From positions 1 through 5,671 of the forward strand of contig JACAEZ010000026.1 in the NCBI GenBank assembly GCA_013388565.1: DNA of 5,671 bases, given 5' to 3'. The notes beneath the pieces were generated by a model. The model ran no database searches. It was given only the letters and a program-made list of their open reading frames with translations, and was not told the origin of the DNA. The number at the start of each line of letters is the position of its first letter. The stretch's first letter is position 1. The translations under genes were made by a program, and so were the position numbers. Positions 1-5,104 of this stretch are shown in pieces. Origin of the DNA: Campylobacterales bacterium. GTDB lineage: Bacteria; Campylobacterota; Campylobacteria; Campylobacterales; JACAEZ01.

Positions 1-312
1 GAAAATGATGTTTTAATTATCGCTTATGGTTCAGTATCTTTAGCTGCAAAAGAGGCTATTAGACATTTAAGAAAAGATGGTATAAAAGCAGGATTATTTA
101 GACCAATTACACTTTGGCCATCTCCAGCAAAAAGAATTAAAGAGCTTACAGATAAAATCAAAAATGTTTTATGTGTTGAATTAAACATCAGACAATACAC
201 TGAAGAGGTGGAGAGAGTATCATCAAGACTTGATATACAAGGGCTTTATAAAGTTAATGGTAGAGCAATATCACCATATGAGATTGTTACAAAAGTGAAG
301 GAGGTATTCTAA
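1..312 (+). CDS. oorA: 2-oxoglutarate:acceptor oxidoreductase subunit alpha, C-terminal part (5' end outside window)
   Basis: An open frame runs from the first base to a TAA at 310-312, giving the last 103 residues of a longer protein. They match the C-terminal domain of the alpha subunit of 2-oxoacid:ferredoxin oxidoreductases. Visible features are a beta-strand/glycine start (VLIIAYGSVSLAAKEA, residues 4-19 of the fragment), the FRPITLWPSP segment at 34-43 and a VELNIRQYTEEVERV segment at about 60-74, which corresponds to the family's conserved E-x-N-x-x-Q region. With OorB, OorC and usually the ferredoxin-like OorD, it converts 2-oxoglutarate plus CoA to succinyl-CoA and CO2, or the reverse. 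The assignment is reinforced by oorB starting 1 nt after the stop and oorC following. It could equally be named korA. The N-terminal part and the operon promoter lie outside the window. Confidence 0.9.
   Translation, partial: ENDVLIIAYGSVSLAAKEAIRHLRKDGIKAGLFRPITLWPSPAKRIKELTDKIKNVLCVELNIRQYTEEVERVSSRLDIQGLYKVNGRAISPYEIVTKVKEVF
298..305 (+). promoter_or_regulatory. Ribosome binding site of oorB
   Basis: AAGGAGGT, a near-perfect anti-16S match, lies inside the last codons of oorA and 8 nt before the ATG at 314. It fixes the oorB start and shows tight coupling of the two subunits. Confidence 0.85.
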
Positions 313-313
313 G

Positions 314-1171
314 ATGGCTTACAATTATGATAAATACTTAAGACTTGAAAAAATGCCAACACTTTGGTGTTGGGGATGTGGTGATGGTGTTATTCTAAAA
401 GCTGTCATTAGAGCAATAGAAGCTTGTGGTTGGAACCAAGATGATGTTTGTGTGGTTTCTGGTATTGGATGTAGTGGAAGATTTTCATCGTATGTTGATT
501 TTAACACTGTTCATACAACACACGGAAGAACTGCGGCATTTGCAACAGGTATTAAACTTGCTAATCCAGATAAACATGTTATTTGTGTAGCTGGAGATGG
601 CGATGCTATGGCGATTGGTGGAAATCACACAATTCATGCAGCAAGAAGAAATATTGATATTAATTTTATTATGATTAATAACTTTATCTATGGTTTGACG
701 AACTCTCAAACAAGCCCAACAACTCCACAAGGTATGTGGACTGTAAGCCAAAAATCTGGAAATATCGACCCAACTTTTGATGCTTGTGAAGTTGTAAAAT
801 CTTGTGGTGCTAGTTTTGTTGCAAGAGAGACTATACTTGACCCTAAAAAATTGGAAAAAACATTGATTAAAGGTTTCCAACATAAAGGATTTAGTTTCTT
901 TGATGTCATGAGTAACTGCCATGTAAACTTAGGTAGAAAAAATAAGATGGATACTGCTATGAAAAACTTAGAGTGGATTGATAGTATCACTACTCCAGTT
1001 AAAAAATGGGAAGCACTTCCAGCTGAAGAGAAAATGAATAAATTTCCAACAGGAATTTTAAAACATGATACAGAAGCAAAAGAGTATTGTGAAATGTATA
1101 AAGAGGTAATTGCTTATCATCAAGGTAACAGAAAAGCAATTACACAAGCTGATTTTGCGAAAAAAATATAA
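314..1171 (+). CDS. oorB: 2-oxoglutarate:acceptor oxidoreductase subunit beta (thiamine diphosphate-binding)
   Basis: This 285-residue protein is the catalytic beta subunit, binding thiamine diphosphate (TPP) and a [4Fe-4S] cluster. The TPP/Mg motif starts at GDGDAM (94-99) and ends at INN (121-123). The preceding VHTTHGRTAAFATG stretch (66-79) is also typical. Likely cluster ligands are C19 and C22 (WCWGCGDG, 18-25), C53 (GIGCSG) and C202 (SNCHVN); this is by analogy with pyruvate and 2-oxoacid:ferredoxin oxidoreductase beta subunits. Length and architecture are complete for the stand-alone beta subunit of the multi-subunit enzymes. The cytoplasmic enzyme passes electrons to a low-potential carrier (ferredoxin or flavodoxin). 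In Campylobacter and Helicobacter, Oor replaces the NAD-linked 2-oxoglutarate dehydrogenase of the TCA cycle. In autotrophic Campylobacterota the reverse reaction serves the reductive TCA cycle. The substrate assignment over pyruvate rests on overall resemblance to OorB. The ATG at 314 has an ideal SD. korB is the alternative name. Confidence 0.94.
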   Translation: MAYNYDKYLRLEKMPTLWCWGCGDGVILKAVIRAIEACGWNQDDVCVVSGIGCSGRFSSYVDFNTVHTTHGRTAAFATGIKLANPDKHVICVAGDGDAMAIGGNHTIHAARRNIDINFIMINNFIYGLTNSQTSPTTPQGMWTVSQKSGNIDPTFDACEVVKSCGASFVARETILDPKKLEKTLIKGFQHKGFSFFDVMSNCHVNLGRKNKMDTAMKNLEWIDSITTPVKKWEALPAEEKMNKFPTGILKHDTEAKEYCEMYKEVIAYHQGNRKAITQADFAKKI

Positions 1172-1175
1172 GGAG
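1169..1175 (+). promoter_or_regulatory. Ribosome binding site of oorC
   Basis: TAAGGAG overlaps the TAA stop of oorB and sits 6 nt before the ATG at 1182. It decides the start of oorC against the in-frame upstream ATG at 1110, which lies inside oorB and has no comparable SD. Confidence 0.85.
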
Positions 1176-1181
1176 TTCATC

Positions 1182-1742
1182 ATGGCTAGAACATTAATGA
1201 GATTTACAGGTGTTGGCGGACAGGGTGTTCTTCTTGCTGGAGAGATTTTTGCAGCAGCAAAGATTAAAACTGGTGGATTTGGATTAAAAACAGCAACATA
1301 TACATCTCAAGTTAGAGGTGGACCTACTGTTGTTGATATTACATTAGATGATGAAGAGATTTTTTATCCATATGCAAATGATGGTGAAATAAACTTCATG
1401 TTATCTGTTGCTCAAAAAAGTTATGATTTATTCAAAAATGGTGTGAGCGATGGCGGAACTATCGTTATTGACCCAAATTTAGTTAAATCAACTGAAGAAG
1501 ACAGAAAAAAATGGAATTTAGTAGAAATTCCAATTATCACAATTGCAAAAGATGAAGTTGGAAATGTTATTACTCAATCTGTAATTGCACTTGCTATTGC
1601 AAACACATACACAAAAGCAATTGATAAAGAGACATTAAGAGAAGTAATGCTTTCAAAAGTACCTGCAAAAGTTCATGATGTAAATAATAAAGCTTTTGAT
1701 TTAGGTGAAAAATATGCTCTTGAGGCTATTTCTAAAAATTAA
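1182..1742 (+). CDS. oorC: 2-oxoglutarate:acceptor oxidoreductase subunit gamma
   Basis: This 186-residue protein is the gamma subunit of the 2-oxoacid:acceptor oxidoreductase. The N-terminus MARTLMRFTGVGGQGVLLAG holds the hallmark G-x-G-G-Q-G loop (residues 10-15). It is followed by the conserved TYTSQVRGGPTVVDI segment (39-53), which is typical of gamma subunits. In characterised homologues this domain helps bind CoA and packs against alpha and beta. The start is chosen at 1182, because it has an SD at the right distance and gives the family's normal N-terminus. The frame stays open for another 24 codons upstream, but that extension overlaps oorB and looks unrelated (lysine/leucine-rich). 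The gene ends the operon, 27 bp before a strong terminator. korC is the alternative name. Confidence 0.93.
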   Translation: MARTLMRFTGVGGQGVLLAGEIFAAAKIKTGGFGLKTATYTSQVRGGPTVVDITLDDEEIFYPYANDGEINFMLSVAQKSYDLFKNGVSDGGTIVIDPNLVKSTEEDRKKWNLVEIPIITIAKDEVGNVITQSVIALAIANTYTKAIDKETLREVMLSKVPAKVHDVNNKAFDLGEKYALEAISKN

Positions 1743-1746
1743 TCTG

Positions 1747-1772
1747 CTTAACTACAATTCTTAACTACAATT
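1747..1772 (+). repeat. Perfect tandem duplication of a 13-bp unit
   Basis: CTTAACTACAATT occurs twice head to tail (1747-1759 and 1760-1772) in the gap between the oorC stop and the terminator. The second copy runs 3 bases into the base of the terminator stem. It looks like a local slippage or duplication event; no function can be read from it. Confidence 0.9.
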
Positions 1773-1814
1773 TATGAGATTTAGAAAATCTAAATCTCAT
1801 AAATATATTTTTTT
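1770..1814 (+). terminator. Intrinsic terminator of the oor operon
   Basis: A 16-bp perfect inverted repeat pairs 1770-1785 with 1789-1804 around an AAA loop (core ATGAGATTTAGA / TCTAAATCTCAT). On the + strand a run of seven T follows at 1808-1814. This is a convincing factor-independent terminator for oorC. It lies between convergent genes. Read from the - strand, the stem is followed by TTGTAGTTAAG, not a U-run, so termination of rmuC here would be weaker. Confidence 0.88.
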
Positions 1815-1820
1815 ATATAA

Positions 1821-3272
1821 CTATTCAACATCAAAATCAATTAGCTTTTTAGAACTCTCTTCTGGCAACTCTTCAATCTTTTTTAATTTACTCTGTATCA
1901 TTTTTGTTCTAGTACCTACAAGTTTATCTATATCATCATGAGCTTTTAATATACTATCTTGTGCTTTTTTTAGTACATCTGAAAATTTATTAAACTCACT
2001 TTTTACAGCACCTAATACTTGCCATACCTCACTACTTCTTTTTTCTATAGCAAGTGTTTTAAATCCAACTTGCAATGTGTTTAAAATAGCAACAAGTGTT
2101 GTAGGACCTGTGATTATTATTCGTTGCTCTTTATATAGATACTCAATCAAAGAACCATTTCTCACAACTTCAGCAAAAAGCCCTTCAAATGGTAAAAACA
2201 TAATAGCAAAATCTGTAGTATATGGTGGATGAATATACTTTTCTTTAATTGTTTTTGCAAAACCTTTTATACTGTTTTCTAAATTTTTTTGATTTTGCTT
2301 AATCAATTCGCCATCTCCAATATCATAACTATCTAACAGTGCATTATAGCCTTCTGTTGGAAATTTAGAATCTATTGCCAAAAATATAGCTTTATCATCG
2401 CTATCTTTACCAGGTAATTTTATGGCAAATTCAACTCTCTCTTGTGTATTTGGACGAATTGCAGAATTTTCTACATACTGCTCTTTTGTAAGTATATTTT
2501 CTAAAATTGCACCTAGTTGAATTTCACCTAAAATTCCTCTACTTTTTACATTTGTAAGAACCTTTTTCAAATCTCCAACACCACTAGCCAATGTTTGCAT
2601 CTCTCCAAGCCCTTTATGTACAAGCTCCAACCTTTCACTTACAAGCTTAAAAGAGTCTGCAATTCGTTTTTCAAGATGTTCATGAAGCTTATCATCAACT
2701 GTTTTTCTCATCTCTTCTAGTTTTGTTTCATTTTTTGTCTCAATGCTTTGCAGTCTAAAATCTATTGTTTGAAGTATCTCTTTAAGTCGTAGTTCATTAT
2801 CATTTTTAAGCTTTTCATGAGAGTTATTTAACTCTTTTATATTTTTTTCAAACTCTTCACTAAATGCTTTTAGTGAATTTTTAAGCTCTAATCTATTATC
2901 AATAAAATTTTTATCATTTCTATCAATAACCGTATTTAATTGTAAATTGTTCTCTTTAAGAAGAGTATTCAAGCTATTTGAAAATAGTTCAAACTGATTT
3001 TTTTGACTACTTGAGAGTTCAAATATATTTTTTGTTAAAGTGTCTAAAAAATTTTTAAGTGTAAAATTTAACTCTTCACGATTTTCTTTAAAAGCTAAAT
3101 TAAACTCACCTCTATTTGCACGAAATTCATCTTTTAATGTTGTTTCAACTCTTGATAAATTTGTTTGTAACTCTGTAATTGTTCTATTTTGCTCTAATGT
3201 TTTAAATGTAAAAAATAGATTAATCAAGCCAAAAATTAAAACAACAATCAATAAAATCTCTATAATTCCCAT
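1821..3272 (-). CDS. rmuC: RmuC family DNA recombination protein (membrane-anchored coiled coil)
   Basis: This 483-residue protein has the typical RmuC layout. One N-terminal membrane anchor (residues about 3-23, IIEILLIVVLIFGLINLFF) is followed by a long charged coiled coil (about 25-225, rich in E, K, L, N). The conserved RmuC domain (about 230-440) comes next. Conserved blocks are RGILGEIQLGAILENIL (245-261), AIDSKFPTEGYNAL (299-312), FLPFEGLFAEV (359-369) and GPTTLVAILNTLQ (389-401). In E. coli, RmuC loss raises inversion at short inverted repeats, and the domain is related to restriction-type nucleases; no activity can be proved from sequence here. The ATG at 3272 is preferred: AGAGG (3285-3281) sits 8 nt upstream. 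A GTG three codons earlier (3281) overlaps that SD and cannot use it. The gene has its own promoter and converges on the oor operon. The stop is TAG. Confidence 0.93.
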   Translation of the reverse strand: MGIIEILLIVVLIFGLINLFFTFKTLEQNRTITELQTNLSRVETTLKDEFRANRGEFNLAFKENREELNFTLKNFLDTLTKNIFELSSSQKNQFELFSNSLNTLLKENNLQLNTVIDRNDKNFIDNRLELKNSLKAFSEEFEKNIKELNNSHEKLKNDNELRLKEILQTIDFRLQSIETKNETKLEEMRKTVDDKLHEHLEKRIADSFKLVSERLELVHKGLGEMQTLASGVGDLKKVLTNVKSRGILGEIQLGAILENILTKEQYVENSAIRPNTQERVEFAIKLPGKDSDDKAIFLAIDSKFPTEGYNALLDSYDIGDGELIKQNQKNLENSIKGFAKTIKEKYIHPPYTTDFAIMFLPFEGLFAEVVRNGSLIEYLYKEQRIIITGPTTLVAILNTLQVGFKTLAIEKRSSEVWQVLGAVKSEFNKFSDVLKKAQDSILKAHDDIDKLVGTRTKMIQSKLKKIEELPEESSKKLIDFDVE

Positions 3273-3280
3273 GTCACACA

Positions 3281-3285
3281 CCTCT
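3281..3285 (-). promoter_or_regulatory. Ribosome binding site of rmuC
   Basis: AGAGG on the - strand, 8 nt upstream of the ATG at 3272. It decides the start against the in-frame GTG at 3281, which lies on the SD itself. Confidence 0.7.
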
Positions 3286-3299
3286 ATTTATTTGGTAAA

Positions 3300-3308
3300 A
3301 TTATAACA
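3300..3308 (-). promoter_or_regulatory. Extended -10 promoter of rmuC
   Basis: On the - strand TGTTATAAT (3308-3300) is a perfect extended -10 element (TGn-TATAAT). Transcription would begin near 3293, leaving a leader of about 20 nt that holds the SD. No clear -35 box is seen. Instead the upstream DNA has spaced T-runs on this strand (3339-3334 and 3364-3359), as known for sigma-70 promoters in Campylobacter and Helicobacter. It lies in the 98-bp gap before rmuC; no clear terminator for the preceding 89-codon gene is seen there. Confidence 0.6.
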
Positions 3309-3370
3309 TTTTAAACTGTTTTGTTGTTTGTAGAAAAAAGTAGAGAAGTTAAAAGTTTAAAAAATAAATT

Positions 3371-3640
3371 TTAATCAACTTTTAATAAAGAGGAGAGCAG
3401 ATAATTTAATTTATCTTTTCTAGCAGTTAATAGTGTATCTATCTCTTGTAAATCAACTTTACCAAAATAGACCATATCAAAAAGTTTCATCAAAGGTACC
3501 CTACAACAGCTTTTATCACACTCTGTTACAAGTTTTTTAGCTTTTTTGTAAGGTAAATCTGTCTGTAAAAATATATCAATTGCCTGTTTTACTGTTTTAT
3601 TTCCACATTCGCAAATGATTTTATCTTCTATATTTTCCAT
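3371..3640 (-). CDS. Small cysteine-rich protein, possibly Bfd-like [2Fe-2S]
   Basis: This 89-residue protein is not recognised with certainty. The N-terminal half has five cysteines: C10 and C12 (IICECGN) and C41, C45 and C46 (ECDKSCCR). Between them lies a helical stretch (KTVKQAIDIFLQ, 15-26). This C-x-C, about 30 residues, C-rich pattern with a helix after the first pair resembles the Bfd-like [2Fe-2S] domain of bacterioferritin-associated ferredoxin and of NifU's middle region. The second motif is C-x3-C-C rather than the usual C-x2-C, so the family call is tentative. Zinc binding is an alternative. The C-terminal half (about 50-89) is charged and probably helical. No signal peptide or membrane segment is visible. 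It starts 10 nt after the stop of the 63-codon gene and has no clear SD, which suggests translational coupling. The ATG is the only plausible start. Confidence 0.72.
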   Translation of the reverse strand: MENIEDKIICECGNKTVKQAIDIFLQTDLPYKKAKKLVTECDKSCCRVPLMKLFDMVYFGKVDLQEIDTLLTARKDKLNYLLSSLLKVD

Positions 3641-3650
3641 ATTTTAAGCT

Positions 3651-3842
3651 TTATAGATTATGCTCTTTTTTAAATTTAAAATACTCTTCACAAGCTTTAC
3701 AAAGTTCTTGTGATAGTTCAGGCATTTTTTTATAATCTCCAGCCCACATTGTATCTTCTACAATATCATGAATTTGTGAAGCAATATCCGAAGCTAATCT
3801 TTTATATTTCGCTAACTCTTTTTTTAATTCTACATCTTCCAT
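3651..3842 (-). CDS. Rop-like/DUF683 family small helical protein (CCE_0567-type)
   Basis: This 63-residue, highly charged, cytoplasmic protein is predicted to form two helices (about 3-30 and 40-60) around a short turn. The pattern ELKKELAKYKRLASDI, then QIHDIVEDT (23-31), then KKMPELSQELCKACEEY (38-54) resembles the Rop-like DUF683 family. Members typically have an HD-x2-E core, a turn, then a P-E-x-A-like second helix, and form an antiparallel coiled-coil hairpin. Known members are found mainly beside nifX and DUF269 genes in nitrogen-fixation clusters. RefSeq uses the name CCE_0567 family metalloprotein for them, from memory. H25, D26, E29 and E42 are candidate metal ligands (inference). 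The start ATG at 3842 has AGGAG (3853-3849) 6 nt upstream. It lies 56 bp after the permease stop and 10 nt before the 89-codon gene, so the two small genes likely form a unit. No nif gene is visible in the window. Confidence 0.78.
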   Translation of the reverse strand: MEDVELKKELAKYKRLASDIASQIHDIVEDTMWAGDYKKMPELSQELCKACEEYFKFKKEHNL

Positions 3843-3844
3843 GA

Positions 3845-3876
3845 CAATCTCCTATAATTTTTTATATAAGAGATTG
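3845..3876 (-). promoter_or_regulatory. Predicted hairpin enclosing the RBS of the 63-codon gene
   Basis: In the - strand transcript CAAUCUC (3876-3870) pairs perfectly with GAGAUUG (3851-3845), 2 nt before the start codon. Inside, UAUAA (3866-3862 side) can pair with UUAUA (3857-3853 side), leaving a UUA/G internal loop and a short A/U loop. The SD AGGAG (3853-3849) is partly buried in the stem. This could dampen translation or respond to a regulator. It has no U-run after it, so it is not a terminator. Folding energy was not computed. Confidence 0.45.
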
Positions 3877-3898
3877 CATAACTTATTCCATGAAGGTA

Positions 3899-5104
3899 TT
3901 ACTCATATCTTAAAACATTTAAAACATCTATTTCAGTAGCTTTTTTTGCTGGATAGTATGAAGAGACAATCACTATAAAGATTGAACCAATTACAACACT
4001 CCAAAAATCAAATATAGCTAAATCTATAGGAAGTTTTGCAGTTCCATAAACATCTGCTGGAAGTGAAACAATATCAAAATTAGATAATAGATATATGCCA
4101 AAAAGTCCTAAACTCACCCCTGCAACAATACCACTAAAACCGATAATCATACCAAGATAAAAAAAACTTTTTTTGATTTCACTATCTTTAGCACCAAGTG
4201 ATAATAAAAGTGCTATCTCTTTTCGCCTATTCATGACAGTCATCAAAAGTGAACTTATAATATTTAAAGAAGCTACCAAAATAATAAGCATTAAAACAAT
4301 AAAAAGTGCTCTTTTTTCCATCTGAAGTGCTGCAAAGAAATTACCATTTTGTTGCCACCAACCAACAATACCTACATTTTGAGGCAATATCTTTTTCAGC
4401 TCTTCTATATCTTTAAATGGATTTTCTGAAAATATATGAATACCATCATAATATCCATCTTCGATTTTTAGTATCTTTTGCAAAGCATTTATATCTGTAT
4501 ATATATATGCTTTATCGTAAGCTGCAAGTCCTGAATGAAAATAGTTTTCAACACTAAATCGTTTCATAGTAGGAGTCATGGCAAATCCTGTAGGCTCTAA
4601 ATTTGTAAAAATAAGAGTTACTTTATCATTTTGTTTAATATACAAAGATTCATAAAGTTTTTTTCCAATAATTAGTTCAAACCCTTGAATGTCTCTACTT
4701 TTTACAGCCTCTTTTAAAATATCATTAATTTCAACCTCTTTTTTGAAATCAACCCCAAATATAAGCCCACCTTCTAGTTGGTCAGAGTGTTTTAATATAA
4801 CTTGTGATGTTAAATATGGGCTAAGTTTCAGTTTAGGAAATTGTTCGCAAACTCTATTTAAAAGAGCTTCATCTACACTGTTTTTTGTTTTAGGATAGAT
4901 TGTAAGAGGATAGTTCATTGTAAAAAGTTTTCTCTCAAACTCTTTATCAAAACCGTTCATGATACCCATAGCAATAAGCAAAACCATAACACCAAGAGCT
5001 ACACCAATAAATGCCAAAATGGCAGATATTGATATAAATGGTTGAGTTTTATCAAATTTTATATATTTTTTAATTAAAAAAAGAATTAAATTATTACTCA
5101 TCAT
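3899..5104 (-). CDS. lolC/E: Lipoprotein-releasing ABC transporter permease, LolC/LolE family
   Basis: This 401-residue inner-membrane protein has the MacB/FtsX-type permease layout. TM1 is at about 24-48 (ISAILAFIGVALGVMVLLIA), followed by the NGF motif (50-52). A periplasmic domain spans about 52-262. Three C-terminal segments follow at about 266-291, 313-340 and 363-383. The cytoplasmic RRKEIALLLSLGA loop (293-305) and the PAKKATEIDVLNVLRYE end (385-401) are hallmarks of LolC/LolE. With the ATPase LolD (not in the window) it would release lipoproteins from the inner membrane for transfer to LolA. Only one such permease is seen here; many bacteria outside the gamma group use a single hybrid (LolF) as a homodimer, so LolC versus LolE is left open. 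The start overlaps the secA stop by 4 nt (ATGA). A second ATG follows at once (5101). With no SD at ideal distance, translation is probably coupled to secA. Confidence 0.9.
   Translation of the reverse strand: MMSNNLILFLIKKYIKFDKTQPFISISAILAFIGVALGVMVLLIAMGIMNGFDKEFERKLFTMNYPLTIYPKTKNSVDEALLNRVCEQFPKLKLSPYLTSQVILKHSDQLEGGLIFGVDFKKEVEINDILKEAVKSRDIQGFELIIGKKLYESLYIKQNDKVTLIFTNLEPTGFAMTPTMKRFSVENYFHSGLAAYDKAYIYTDINALQKILKIEDGYYDGIHIFSENPFKDIEELKKILPQNVGIVGWWQQNGNFFAALQMEKRALFIVLMLIILVASLNIISSLLMTVMNRRKEIALLLSLGAKDSEIKKSFFYLGMIIGFSGIVAGVSLGLFGIYLLSNFDIVSLPADVYGTAKLPIDLAIFDFWSVVIGSIFIVIVSSYYPAKKATEIDVLNVLRYE

Noticed and set aside
325..990. Open frames on the - strand inside oorB (325-507, 485-922, 706-990)
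   Set aside because: They are antisense to a confidently assigned gene, overlap one another, and their translations show no domain-like pattern.
1110..1181. 24-codon N-terminal extension of oorC
   Set aside because: It overlaps oorB and lacks a good SD, while the ATG at 1182 has TAAGGAG 6 nt upstream and gives the normal family N-terminus.
3040..3306. 88-codon + strand frame opposite the rmuC N-terminus
   Set aside because: It lies antisense to the rmuC coiled-coil and anchor region, and its composition is explained by the low-complexity complement of that gene.
3291..3370. Terminator or small RNA in the gap between the 89-codon gene and rmuC
   Set aside because: The gap is A/T-rich with T-runs, but no GC-containing stem of useful length was found; it is better explained as rmuC promoter DNA.
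4689..4898. 69-codon + strand frame opposite the permease periplasmic domain
   Set aside because: It is a shadow of the permease gene, serine/phenylalanine-rich, with no recognisable feature.
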